This document shows, one piece after another, positions 15,735-24,698 of a stretch of 64,000 bases of DNA. Below the pieces are notes generated by a model. It worked only from the letters and a program-made list of their open reading frames with translations, was not told the origin of the DNA and ran no database searches. The stretch is from contig NZ_CP154879.1 in assembly GCF_039614765.1 (NCBI RefSeq), positions 2,728,001 through 2,792,000 on the forward strand. The letters are read 5' to 3'. The position numbers and the translations under genes are program-made. Numbering within the stretch: position 1 is the stretch's first letter; each line of letters starts with the position of its first letter. Source of the stretch: Castellaniella sp. MT123. Its GTDB lineage: Bacteria > Pseudomonadota > Gammaproteobacteria > Burkholderiales > Burkholderiaceae_B.

Positions 15735-16836
15735 GTACGAAAGTTTGGCACGTTCGAACGGTGCTTACATGGCCAACCTTGAAGAAGCGGCGACCCGCGT
15801 TATCCGAAGTGGTTGGTATGTGCTCGGGCAGGAAGTAAATGCTTTTGAATCTGAATTTGCGCACTATGTAGGTGCGAAGCACTGCATCGGGGTGGCCAAC
15901 GGCCTGGATGCGCTCATCCTTTCCATCGAGGCGCTGGACATGCCACGCGGAAGCGAGATCCTGGTGGCCTCCAACACCTACATCGCCACTATCCTGGCCA
16001 TCGTGCGCGCCGGGCACAAGCCGGTGCTGGTGGAGCCCGAACTGGAAACCTTCAACATGGACTCGGCCCGGCTGGTCGCCGCTCTCACGCCCCGCACACG
16101 TGCCGTGTGCGTCACGCACCTCTTCGGCAAGACATGCCGCATGGACACCATCGGCGCTTTTGCGCGCACACACGGGCTGAAGGTGGTGGAAGACTGTGCA
16201 CAGTCGCACGGTGCCCGTCTGGGTAGCCAAATGACGGGTACCTTCGGCGATGCAGGTTGCTTCAGCTTCTACCCGACCAAGAACCTGGGCGCCATCGGCG
16301 ACGCCGGGGCCGTGGTTACCAACGACGATGCGCTGGCAGACCGGTTGCGCCATATCCGCAACTACGGCTCCAAGCAAAAGTATGTCAACCGTTACGTCGG
16401 CATCAACTCGCGCCTGGACGAGCTCCAGGCAGCCATGTTGCGGGCGAAGCTGCGGCACCTGGACGAAATGACCGCGCACAAACGCGCCCTGGCCGAAATC
16501 TATTTTGCTGAGCTGCCCGATTGGGTGGCCAAGCCAGTGCGCCGCCCAGATGAGTTTGACGTGTTCCACATCTTCGGCATCCGTCACCCGCAGCGCGATG
16601 CGTTGCAGCAGTATCTGCTGGAGCAAGGCATTAAGACCGAAGTTCACTACCCGATTCCACCGCATCGGCAAGAGGCTATGAAGGGCATTCTTTTTGGAGA
16701 TTACCCGGTAGCGGATCAATTGCACGAAACGGAACTTAGCTTACCTATCTCGTACGGTCATACGCAAGATCAAATAAAGGACGTGTGCGCCACTATTTGT
16801 CGCGGAGTCAACAGGCTTGGTGGGAGCTCGAAGTGA
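15727..16836 (+). CDS. DegT/DnrJ/EryC1-family sugar aminotransferase (FdtB-like)
   Basis: A PLP enzyme adding an amino group at C3 of the keto sugar from FdtA, giving dTDP-Fuc3N or Qui3N. The 369 residues include 'GVANGLDALILSIEAL', 'ASNTYIATILAIVRAGHKP', 'VVEDCAQSHGA' and the Schiff-base Lys185 in 'FYPTKNLGAIGDAGAVV'. 'HIFGIRHPQRDALQ' is typical of this clade. ATG 15727 overlaps fdtA by 8 bases; ATG 15712 is also in frame. No acetyltransferase of the FdtC type is adjacent, so the amine may stay free or be acylated by an enzyme outside the window. Confidence 0.88.
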   Translation: MIEYESLARSNGAYMANLEEAATRVIRSGWYVLGQEVNAFESEFAHYVGAKHCIGVANGLDALILSIEALDMPRGSEILVASNTYIATILAIVRAGHKPVLVEPELETFNMDSARLVAALTPRTRAVCVTHLFGKTCRMDTIGAFARTHGLKVVEDCAQSHGARLGSQMTGTFGDAGCFSFYPTKNLGAIGDAGAVVTNDDALADRLRHIRNYGSKQKYVNRYVGINSRLDELQAAMLRAKLRHLDEMTAHKRALAEIYFAELPDWVAKPVRRPDEFDVFHIFGIRHPQRDALQQYLLEQGIKTEVHYPIPPHRQEAMKGILFGDYPVADQLHETELSLPISYGHTQDQIKDVCATICRGVNRLGGSSK

Positions 16837-17723
16837 TGGGAAACAAAGAAATTACCCTCCCGGTAACTGATGAGGCGGCATTCAGTGAGCATTGGGATGT
16901 GGTGATACAGCCGCGCTCACGCATTGGTGGTATCGATTTCTATGCATTGTGGCGGTATCGCGATCTTGTGTGGATGTTCTTTAAGCGCGATTTCATTACT
17001 CTTTACAAGCAGACAATATTGGGGCCCTTGTGGTATCTGATTCAACCTTCGTTGACTGCTTTCACCTATTTCATTGTGTTTGGAAAGATCGCCGGGCTGT
17101 CCACGAATGGTGTTCCGCCTTTGCTTTTCTACATGTCGGGTATTGTGTTGTGGACCTACTTCGCGAACTGCTTAACGAATAACTCGGAAGTGTTTTCAAA
17201 AAATGCATCGCTGTTCTCAAAGGTGTATTTTCCGCGTCTCGTTGTGCCATTGTCAGTGGCAATGAGCGGAGCGGTGGCTTTTGTCATTCAGTTCTCGCTT
17301 CTTGTTCTGCTTGTAGGTCTATTTGTGGCTCGCGGGGAAATTCTTTGGCCAGGGACTAGCGCTCTACTGATCCCCTTGCTTATGGTCAATGTCGGAGTAC
17401 TTGGCGTTGGTGTTGGATTAATCGTGTCCGCGTTGACCGTTCGTTTCCGCGATCTCGCGTTTGCTACAGGCTTTGTCACGCAGCTATGGATGTATGCGAC
17501 CCCAGTCGTATATACATTTCAGCAAATTCCCCAGAAATATTACTGGTTCTTCTTCATGAATCCTATGACAGCTCCCGTGGAGACATTTCGCCACATGCTG
17601 TTCGGCTCTCCCGCGGTTCCAGCGTCGATATGGATCGCAAATATTGGTGTTACATTGATCCTTCTCTTTTTAGGTGTTGTTTTGTTCTCTCGCGCTGAAT
17701 CAAGTGCAATGGATACCGTCTAA
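16836..17723 (+). CDS. wzm: ABC-2 type polysaccharide export permease
   Basis: A 295-residue inner-membrane subunit with a cytoplasmic N-terminus, 'LWRYRDLVWMFFKRDFITLY' and 'GPLWYLIQPSLTAFTYFIVF', then about six helices. The end region has 'YATPVVYTFQQIP' and 'FFFMNPMTAPVETFRHML', typical of Wzm/TagG/KpsM permeases. It exports undecaprenyl-linked chains completed in the cytoplasm. ATG 16836 overlaps the preceding stop by one base. The ATPase follows after two bases. Confidence 0.92.
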   Translation: MGNKEITLPVTDEAAFSEHWDVVIQPRSRIGGIDFYALWRYRDLVWMFFKRDFITLYKQTILGPLWYLIQPSLTAFTYFIVFGKIAGLSTNGVPPLLFYMSGIVLWTYFANCLTNNSEVFSKNASLFSKVYFPRLVVPLSVAMSGAVAFVIQFSLLVLLVGLFVARGEILWPGTSALLIPLLMVNVGVLGVGVGLIVSALTVRFRDLAFATGFVTQLWMYATPVVYTFQQIPQKYYWFFFMNPMTAPVETFRHMLFGSPAVPASIWIANIGVTLILLFLGVVLFSRAESSAMDTV

Positions 17724-17725
17724 CC

Positions 17726-19018
17726 ATGACTACACCTGTTGTCATTCGCGCTGAACACGTTAGTAAACAATATCGGCTTGGCGTCATTAACCATGGGACG
17801 CTGTACCGTGACTTACAGAGTTGGTACGCACGCTGGAGGGGGCAACCAGATCCCAATGCTAGTCTCTCTGAGATGTCGCAGCAACGGGGGGCGGCATCAC
17901 GCACCGTTGGCGACCGGTTCCGAGCCCTAGATGACGTATCTTTCGAGATTCGCCAAGGTGATGTAACTGGTATCATTGGCTCGAATGGTGCCGGAAAGTC
18001 CACGTTGCTCAAAGTGATCTCACGTATCACTGATCCGACAAGTGGACGGATAACACTAAAAGGTCGGGTCGCCAGTCTTCTCGAAGTGGGCACAGGGTTT
18101 CACCCAGAGTTGACCGGCCGAGAAAACGTATTTCTGAATGGCGCTATTCTTGGAATGCGTCGGCACGAAGTCGCTGCCAAATTTGAGCGAATAGTCGAGT
18201 TTGCGGAGATTGGGCGGTTCATCGATACGCCTGTAAAGCGGTACTCCTCCGGAATGTACGTCCGGCTCGCATTTTCCGTCGCGGCGCACTTGGAGCCAGA
18301 AATTTTGTTGGTGGATGAGGTGTTGGCTGTCGGCGACGCTAGTTTTCAGAAGAAATGTATGGGTCGGATGCAAGAGGTCGGTCGCGATGGTCGCACCATT
18401 CTCTTTGTTAGTCACAACATGACTGCGATCAATAGCATCTGTCCCAACACCATCTGCGTGGAGGATGGTCGAGTCGCGGAGATTGGGCCTACGTCAATGG
18501 TCGTGCAGAACTACCTGGCTCGTGGCCAAGTGGGCGCTAATGGCGTCTATATGCACAAGCCGGAAGATCTGGATGGCAAGGCGATAATTTACAAAGTTGC
18601 GTCGGTTGATGCCACAGGTAGGGAAAGCGGAGCTCTGGATCTGTCGCAAGAGTTCTCGATCGAAATACAGTATGAACTTCGCGAAGTTCTTTCCGGTATT
18701 CATCTCAGTCTGCAGATTTTGGCCGAGGATGGTTATACGTCAATATTTAGCGTGTCGGACGTCGAGCTACAGCCAGATCTTCTTAATCCACGCCAGCCGG
18801 GGCGTTATCGGGCTAATGTTAAGTTCCCTTCTTGTGCGCTGAATACGGGCGCTTACTATGTTTACGTGGGGTTAGCATCGCGGTTTTCAATCTTCTCGAC
18901 GGTGTCCAATCTGCGAGTGGAAGTGATTGATCGCGTGGGAATTATTCAGATGTTAGGTCACGCACGAAAGCCGTCTGTTTCGGCCATGCAGTTTCCGTGG
19001 ACAACCGAGCGAATTTAA
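17726..19018 (+). CDS. wzt: ABC exporter ATPase with C-terminal chain-recognition domain
   Basis: A 430-residue Wzt-type ATPase. Walker A 'GSNGAGKST' is at residues 85-93, the signature is 'YSSGMYVRLAFSV', and Walker B is 'ILLVDEVLAVGD', followed by 'FVSHNM'. Unlike KpsT it has ~160 extra residues (about 270-430) of beta-sandwich character. In the family this domain binds the capped, often methylated, non-reducing end of the chain before export. The several methyltransferases downstream are therefore functionally suggestive. It is paired with wzm. Confidence 0.92.
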   Translation: MTTPVVIRAEHVSKQYRLGVINHGTLYRDLQSWYARWRGQPDPNASLSEMSQQRGAASRTVGDRFRALDDVSFEIRQGDVTGIIGSNGAGKSTLLKVISRITDPTSGRITLKGRVASLLEVGTGFHPELTGRENVFLNGAILGMRRHEVAAKFERIVEFAEIGRFIDTPVKRYSSGMYVRLAFSVAAHLEPEILLVDEVLAVGDASFQKKCMGRMQEVGRDGRTILFVSHNMTAINSICPNTICVEDGRVAEIGPTSMVVQNYLARGQVGANGVYMHKPEDLDGKAIIYKVASVDATGRESGALDLSQEFSIEIQYELREVLSGIHLSLQILAEDGYTSIFSVSDVELQPDLLNPRQPGRYRANVKFPSCALNTGAYYVYVGLASRFSIFSTVSNLRVEVIDRVGIIQMLGHARKPSVSAMQFPWTTERI

Positions 19019-19141
19019 CTACGCGATGGGACTGTTTCTGGATTCTGGGCATGTGCTCACGGCGCATCGTGGGCGGCTCCCTGTCCCCCTTGGTTGGCTG
19101 CGCTTGCGTGGTGCGGCACAAATGAACAATGGGATACTCAA

Positions 19142-20020
19142 ATGGTAGATGAACAAACAGTTATCCAGCCGTGCTATCTATGCGGCTCAACCAACTTCGT
19201 CTTTCGTCAAGGTGTCGTGCGCGACGCGCCTCAGCTTAAAATTGTCGAGTGTTGCAATTGCACTTTGGTGTTTCTCCATCCGAAGTTTGACAATAATGCG
19301 GAGCACTACGCCAATTCGGGGATGCATGGTACTCAAGTTCCATCTATGGAGGAATGGCAGCGGACGACAGCATTTGACGATGACCGTCGCTTCCAAAATT
19401 TGCGTGACGCGCTTACGAATAAGAGGATTCTTGACTTTGGATGCGGCAATGGTGGCTTCTTGTTGCGTGCGCGGAGTCTGGCTGCTAAGGTAACTGGCTT
19501 GGAGCCTGAGAAGAGGGTAAGAAAGTATTTTGATAACTCCCTTGAAATTGAGTCAGATTTGGCGACGTTCATTCATCGAGCCGAGCAATTTGATTTGATA
19601 ACGGCTTTTCACGTTATTGAACATCTCCCGAATCCACTTGATGTGCTGACCCAACTGAAGAAGGTTCTCGCGCAGAAAGGGCGCATCGTGCTTGAGGTGC
19701 CTAGCGCCGAAGATGCCTTGTTGACGCTATATGATTCTGCTGCTTTTCAGCGATTTACTTATTGGAGTCAACATCTATTTCTATTTAATGCGCGCACATT
19801 GAAGGATCTGGCCCTACGCGCGGGATTGGCTGTGGTCGGGATCGAACAATATCAACGCTATCCGCTATCAAATCATTTGTACTGGTTGTCCAAGGGGAGG
19901 CCGGGAGGGCATCAAGTTTGGTCTTTCATTGACTCCCCCGTTCTTAATGAAGCGTATTCTGCAGCTTTGGCAAAGACAGGGAAAACCGATACCTTGATTG
20001 CGTATCTGGAGCACGCTTGA
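19142..20020 (+). CDS. Class I SAM methyltransferase with N-terminal zinc ribbon
   Basis: 292 residues. The N-terminal Cys4 motif is 'CYLCGSTN' and 'VECCNCTLVFLHP'. The SAM-binding core is 'ILDFGCGNGGFLLRARSLAA', followed by 'DLITAFHVIEHLPNPLDVL'. This architecture is frequent in O-antigen and capsule loci, where members methylate sugars or chain ends. I start at ATG 19142; a longer frame begins at 19094 without family support. The 123 bases upstream contain no gene. The substrate is unknown. Confidence 0.8.
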   Translation: MVDEQTVIQPCYLCGSTNFVFRQGVVRDAPQLKIVECCNCTLVFLHPKFDNNAEHYANSGMHGTQVPSMEEWQRTTAFDDDRRFQNLRDALTNKRILDFGCGNGGFLLRARSLAAKVTGLEPEKRVRKYFDNSLEIESDLATFIHRAEQFDLITAFHVIEHLPNPLDVLTQLKKVLAQKGRIVLEVPSAEDALLTLYDSAAFQRFTYWSQHLFLFNARTLKDLALRAGLAVVGIEQYQRYPLSNHLYWLSKGRPGGHQVWSFIDSPVLNEAYSAALAKTGKTDTLIAYLEHA

Positions 20021-20141
20021 CGCGGCGACGAGACGCATGGCTGGATTGTGTTCAGGTCCATTCGCTTGATCCCAAGAATGCGGCCGATGGAAAATTCATG
20101 GTTGATAGACTTCTAATGACCGCCTCCGCGGTTGACTAATC

Positions 20142-20846
20142 TTGAAAATTCAGTTCAAAGATGTTATCGCAATCATCCCCGCACGAGGGGGATCAAAGGG
20201 GCTTCCACGAAAGAACCTTCGACTGCTTGCGGGCAAGCCGCTGATTGTCCACACGATCGAGCAGGCCAGGCAATCGAGTTGGGTGACAGAGACCGTGGTG
20301 TCGACTGACGATGACGAGATTGCCGCCGTCAGCGAGGCCGCCGGCGCGGCGGTAGTGCGCCGCCCAGCTGACATCAGCGGCGACCGGGCGAGTTCAGAAT
20401 CGGCGCTGATCCACGCGATCCACAGTCTTCTGCAGCAGGGGCGTCCGCTCCCCGATTTGGCGGTCTTCCTTCAATGCACGTCACCGGTCCGTCGACCGGG
20501 CGACATAGACGCGGCGGTGACCACGCTGACGCAAAAGGGGGTGGACTCGCTGCTTTCAGTGTCGCCCAACCACCGTTTTCTGTGGACAGAGGAAGGGGGC
20601 GAGGCGCGGTCCATCAACTATGACTTCCGTAATCGTCCCCGGCGGCAGGACATGGCGCCGCAATATGTAGAGAACGGCTCCATCTATGTCTTTCGCCCCC
20701 GGGCCTTGCTGGACAGCGGTAACCGGCTTTCGGGCAAGGTGGCGCTCTATCCCATGGATGAGGAGGCGGCGGTGGATATCGACTCGATGCTCGACATGAA
20801 ACTGGCGGAGCTGATCCTGCACGAGCGCGCTGTGGCATCGCGGTGA
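20142..20846 (+). CDS. neuA: CMP-nonulosonate (acylneuraminate) cytidylyltransferase
   Basis: Activates a nonulosonic or similar keto acid as its CMP derivative. The 234 residues carry the nucleotide-binding 'IIPARGGSKGLPRKNLRLLA', then 'STDDDEIAAVSEAAGA', 'AVFLQCTSPVRRPGDIDAA' and 'ENGSIYVFRP', with 'AVDIDSMLDMKLAE' near the end. It starts with TTG (20142). The stop overlaps the next gene as GTGA. Which acid it accepts (Neu, Leg, Pse or other) cannot be decided here. Confidence 0.88.
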   Translation: MKIQFKDVIAIIPARGGSKGLPRKNLRLLAGKPLIVHTIEQARQSSWVTETVVSTDDDEIAAVSEAAGAAVVRRPADISGDRASSESALIHAIHSLLQQGRPLPDLAVFLQCTSPVRRPGDIDAAVTTLTQKGVDSLLSVSPNHRFLWTEEGGEARSINYDFRNRPRRQDMAPQYVENGSIYVFRPRALLDSGNRLSGKVALYPMDEEAAVDIDSMLDMKLAELILHERAVASR

Positions 20847-21850
20847 CCCATTCCCCGTCGGCGGACTTGAAACGCACCTTGCTCATCGTGGGTAGCGGCT
20901 TTATCGCGGCGGAACTCGCCCGTACCGCGCAGCGTGAGTGGGGGTGGTCGGTTGAGGTGTTGTTCCGCAACTACCGCAACCCTGCCCTGGGCGAGGTACC
21001 GAACTTTCCCCTGCCGTCCGGCATGGACGAGCTGGTTCGCCTGCTGGATCAGGTGCGGCCTACTGATGTGGTGATTGCCACCGGTTCTTCCTTTGTGCCC
21101 GAGATCAACCGTGATGTAGAAAAGGCCTTGGACCAGCACCTCAACGGTACGCTGATGATCCTCGACGCCTTGACGCGGCTGAAGCAGCCTCTGCGCGGAC
21201 GTGTGCTTTTGATCGGCTCCGCCTCGGAGTACGGTGAGTTCTCTGAAAGCCCGGTGGACGAGCGGCATCCCGCCTTGCCCCGTGATCACTATGGCTTGAT
21301 CAAACTCTCTTTGCGCCACCTCGGCTTGCATTTCCATCGGGTCCACGGCTTGCCCGTGGTCCACCTGCGGCAGTTCAATGTCACCGGTCCGGGCCAGGAC
21401 GGCCGTTTCGTGTTGCCGTCCATATGTCGCCAGATTGCGCAGGGAGCGCTGGCGTCCGGCAGTGGTGGCGTCGTGCGTGTTGTCGCCGGGAATACATCGG
21501 TCCGGCGAGACTTTCTCGCGATTGCCGATGTGTGTCGGGCCTACCGCACGCTGATGCTGCATGGTGAGCCAGGGGATGTCTACAACATCTGCTCCGGCCA
21601 GGCACATCAGATCAGTGCATTGATTGCGATGGCTGCCGAGGTGGCGGGTGTCCGTGCTGAGATTGAGGTCAGTTCCCAACTCGTGCGGGAGAACGATAAG
21701 GCGCAGGCGGTAATCTTGGGGGATCCGTCCCGGCTTCGCTCTCTCGGCTGGGCCCCCCTGGTGCCCATGCGTGAGCTGCTGGCACAGATGATAGAAAGAC
21801 TTACTCCCGTGGCAGGCGAAGGCGCCATGCCGGCTGGGAAACAACGTTAG
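20843..21850 (+). CDS. NAD(P)-dependent epimerase/dehydratase (SDR)
   Basis: A 335-residue extended SDR: 'LLIVGSGFIAAELARTA' (dinucleotide binding, G-S-G-F-I-A), 'VLLIGSASEYGEF' and the catalytic pair in 'DHYGLIKLSLRHLGL'. The C-terminal half ('QFNVTGPGQDGRFVLPS', 'RRDFLAIADVCRAYRTLM') resembles RMD/GDP-sugar reductases. It sits between neuA and the neuB fusion, with 4-base overlap upstream. It may thus modify the hexose precursor or the nonulosonate itself. The substrate is uncertain. Confidence 0.78.
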   Translation: MTHSPSADLKRTLLIVGSGFIAAELARTAQREWGWSVEVLFRNYRNPALGEVPNFPLPSGMDELVRLLDQVRPTDVVIATGSSFVPEINRDVEKALDQHLNGTLMILDALTRLKQPLRGRVLLIGSASEYGEFSESPVDERHPALPRDHYGLIKLSLRHLGLHFHRVHGLPVVHLRQFNVTGPGQDGRFVLPSICRQIAQGALASGSGGVVRVVAGNTSVRRDFLAIADVCRAYRTLMLHGEPGDVYNICSGQAHQISALIAMAAEVAGVRAEIEVSSQLVRENDKAQAVILGDPSRLRSLGWAPLVPMRELLAQMIERLTPVAGEGAMPAGKQR

Positions 21851-21861
21851 CTGGAGAAGTT

Positions 21862-23745
21862 ATGTCCCGTATCGCGGCACTTAAGAATGACGGTTTGTAT
21901 GTCATCGCGGAGATTGGCATCAACCACAATGGATCCGTCGAGGAGGCGCTCTTTCTCATGAATGAGGCTGCAAAGGCGGGAGTTGATGCCGTCAAATTCC
22001 AGAAACGGACGCTTTCGGAAATCTACGTTACGTCGCTCCTCGACGATCCCAACAGTGCGGAATGGTCGTTCCAGTACCTGATTCCGCAGCTGAAGGCGCT
22101 GGAATTGAGCGAGGGGTCGTTTCACGCCCTGCGGGCGGAAGCCCGCCGCCTGGGTGTCGATTTCATCGTGACACCCTTCGATCAGGTGTCGGCGGACTTT
22201 GTCGCGACCCTGGATCTGGATGCAGTCAAGTTTGCGTCGGCCGATCTCACCAATTGGCCCCTGATCTCGCACACCCTCGACAAGCTGGCCTGTCCAGCCA
22301 TTTTTAGCACCGGCATGTGGGACGATACCGTGATCCGGAAGTCGGCCAAGTTCATCGCCGAGAGTTTCACCAACCGCTACGCGATGCTGCTGTGCCAATC
22401 GACCTACCCTGCACCGCCGGAGTCGCTGAACCTGCGTTACCTGCACAGCCTAGCGTCGATAGCCCCTATGGTGGGATACTCCGGCCACGAGCTGGGCGTG
22501 CAGGCATCACTGCTGGCGCATGCCCTGGGCGCGACTATTATCGAGAAGCACATCACCCGTGATATCCACCAGTTGGGGCCCGATCACAAGGCTTCATTGA
22601 CGCCAGAGCAGTTCCGGGACCTGGTGCGCCAGCTGCAGCTGACGCGAACGATGCTGGGCGAGGATCGCAAGGTCATCACGATGGCGGAGCAGCTCAACCG
22701 GGAGGTGTTTGCCAAGTCGCTGGTCGCGAAGCGGGATCTCGCAGTGGGCGAGACGATACGTCTGGAGGACTTGAAGTTCATGAGCCCCGGCAAGGGCATC
22801 ACCCCCGACCGCTTGTCGGAATTCCTGGGCAAGACATTGATGCGTGCCAAGAGTGCCAATGACTACATTACGGAACAGGATTTCGAAAAAGCACTAATTG
22901 TCGCTGAATGGCCACGTTTCACCTTCTCCAAGGAATGGGGCGTGAAGTGCCGTTTCCACGATTTTGAAACCTACAAGCAGCTTAAGACCCCAGTGATCGA
23001 ATTTCACTGCTCGGACCGCGATGTGATCGATGAGGTTCACGCGACGAGTGAAAGCTCAGCCCTGGTCATGCATGCGCCGGAGGTCATCGGCCGTGACCTT
23101 TTTGATCTCTGCTCGAATAACGCGGAGGTAGTCCGGAAATCGGTCGGCATCCTCGAGCAGACCATCGCCCGTACGCGGGAGCTGGCACCAGGTTTCCAGC
23201 AGGGAGCCAAGCCTAAGATCGTTCTGCATGTGGGTGGCATGAGCCTGCTGGATGGGAACTACGACTGTGCCGAGATCACCTCGAAGGCCGAGAAGATTCT
23301 TCGCAATATCAATCTCGATGGTGTTGATCTCCTGCCGGAGAATTTGCCGCCCCGCCCCTGGTATCTTGGGGGACAGTGGCATCAATACGGGTACATGCGA
23401 CCCGAGGACATAGCAGCCTTCTGTAAGTCGTTGTCCCTGGGCATGACCTTCGATATCTGCCACGCCCAGCTTTACTGCAAGTACGCAGGCATCGACCTGG
23501 TGGACTACGCCAAGATCATCCTGCCATACATCCGTCACGTGCATATTTCCGATGCGCACGGGATCGACGGGGAGGGAGTGCAGATTGGCGCAGGGGAGTT
23601 GGACTTCGACGCCTTGTTCAAACATCTTGAGAAGATTCAGTTCAGCTGGGTGCCCGAAATCTGGAGTGGTCATATCAATCATGGCGCTGGTACGCATCAC
23701 GCGCTTTGCTGTTTGGGTAAATACGGTGCACAGGGTGCTCTCTAG
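21862..23745 (+). CDS. NeuB-like nonulosonate synthase fused to a second TIM barrel
   Basis: 627 residues in three parts. Residues ~1-280 are a NeuB barrel that condenses a hexose with PEP ('VIAEIGINHNGSVEEALFL', 'AVKFQKR', 'STGMWDD', 'VGYSGHELG'). Residues ~285-345 are the SAF/antifreeze-like domain ('AKRDLAVGETIRLEDLKF'). Residues ~350-627 form a xylose-isomerase/AP-endonuclease-type barrel with likely metal ligands in 'LLPENLPP', 'MTFDICHAQLYCKYAG' and 'RHVHISDAHGIDGEG'. Free-standing NeuB is about 350 residues. No hydrolysing epimerase (NeuC/LegG) or PseB/C/G is present, so the fused barrel may supply a missing isomerase or epimerase step. Confidence 0.87.
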   Translation: MSRIAALKNDGLYVIAEIGINHNGSVEEALFLMNEAAKAGVDAVKFQKRTLSEIYVTSLLDDPNSAEWSFQYLIPQLKALELSEGSFHALRAEARRLGVDFIVTPFDQVSADFVATLDLDAVKFASADLTNWPLISHTLDKLACPAIFSTGMWDDTVIRKSAKFIAESFTNRYAMLLCQSTYPAPPESLNLRYLHSLASIAPMVGYSGHELGVQASLLAHALGATIIEKHITRDIHQLGPDHKASLTPEQFRDLVRQLQLTRTMLGEDRKVITMAEQLNREVFAKSLVAKRDLAVGETIRLEDLKFMSPGKGITPDRLSEFLGKTLMRAKSANDYITEQDFEKALIVAEWPRFTFSKEWGVKCRFHDFETYKQLKTPVIEFHCSDRDVIDEVHATSESSALVMHAPEVIGRDLFDLCSNNAEVVRKSVGILEQTIARTRELAPGFQQGAKPKIVLHVGGMSLLDGNYDCAEITSKAEKILRNINLDGVDLLPENLPPRPWYLGGQWHQYGYMRPEDIAAFCKSLSLGMTFDICHAQLYCKYAGIDLVDYAKIILPYIRHVHISDAHGIDGEGVQIGAGELDFDALFKHLEKIQFSWVPEIWSGHINHGAGTHHALCCLGKYGAQGAL

Positions 23746-23831
23746 CGCGGGCCGCTGTAACTTATCCAAGGTCATACTAGGTTTTTAATGCGCACGAAGA
23801 AAGAGACGAGTCGGTTTGAGGCGAACGTAGC

Positions 23832-24698
23832 GTGAATAGAGTGTTGAAATACATTGCCAATGCCATTATCAATTTTTTGCCGCACAGGCTCTATCTTTGG
23901 GTACAGCATTTCCTCAGCAAAAGAAATGAGAGTCCGGTTTCGTGGAGTGTCCTCGAGCGGAATCGGGAACTCAAAGATCGGCATCTTGGGGAGCGATGCT
24001 TTGTATTGGGTAATGGCCCGAGCGCTAGAGCGGTCGATCTCTCAAGATTGAAGGGGGAGACCGTAATCTCGGTGTCGAATGGGTATCTACACCGAGATTA
24101 CTCTGAGATTCGACCAAAGTACCACTGCGTCCCGCAGACGCATCCGCCCATGACTGCCGATGATATCGCGCGATGGTTTGGGGAAATGGATGCCGAGTTG
24201 GGTGGCGCTACCTTGTTCCTCAACGAGACAGAGCGCCAACTGGTGTGCAGTCGGAAGTTATTTGAGAGAAGAGACGTCCGTTATTTGGATATGCGGGCCG
24301 ATTTCGACCAGCTTTCGGATCGACAAGTTCTTGATCTGACCAAGCCAATCCCGCGGGTTCAGTCGGTTCCGGTGATGGCCTTGATGGTTGCCATGTACCT
24401 CGGCTTCAAAGAAATCTATCTTCTTGGTGTGGACCATGATCATTTTATTACTGGCACCTACGTGTACGCATTTGACCTGAAGGCGCAGCGAGGGAAAGAC
24501 GACTCGGTATCAAGTAGCGGGGAGATACTTACAAGTAGGCACGACGACTTTCAGTCGCTGGCGCGCCTGTGGCGGCAGTATCGTGTGCTCCGCGAGATCG
24601 CTGCGGCAAATGATGTGCAAATATTGAACGCAACGCCAGGAGGGGTTCTGGATGAATTCCCGAGAGTCGACCTGGATGCAGCATTGTCGGGGCGGTGA
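23832..24698 (+). CDS. GT42/DUF115-like putative nonulosonate transferase
   Basis: 288 residues, GTG start. The N-terminal nucleotide-binding loop 'CFVLGNGPSARAVDLSRL' and the later 'YLGFKEIYLLGVDHDHF' followed by 'YVYAFD' follow the plan of CstII-type GT42 sialyltransferases. Those read GNGPS-x-x-x-x-ID and a 'LGYKEIYL.GID' segment with 'YAFD'. The length also fits (about 290). DUF115/Maf proteins share the GNGPS fold and are an alternative. Placement directly after the CMP-sugar genes supports transfer of the CMP-activated acid. Confidence 0.68.
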   Translation: MNRVLKYIANAIINFLPHRLYLWVQHFLSKRNESPVSWSVLERNRELKDRHLGERCFVLGNGPSARAVDLSRLKGETVISVSNGYLHRDYSEIRPKYHCVPQTHPPMTADDIARWFGEMDAELGGATLFLNETERQLVCSRKLFERRDVRYLDMRADFDQLSDRQVLDLTKPIPRVQSVPVMALMVAMYLGFKEIYLLGVDHDHFITGTYVYAFDLKAQRGKDDSVSSSGEILTSRHDDFQSLARLWRQYRVLREIAAANDVQILNATPGGVLDEFPRVDLDAALSGR

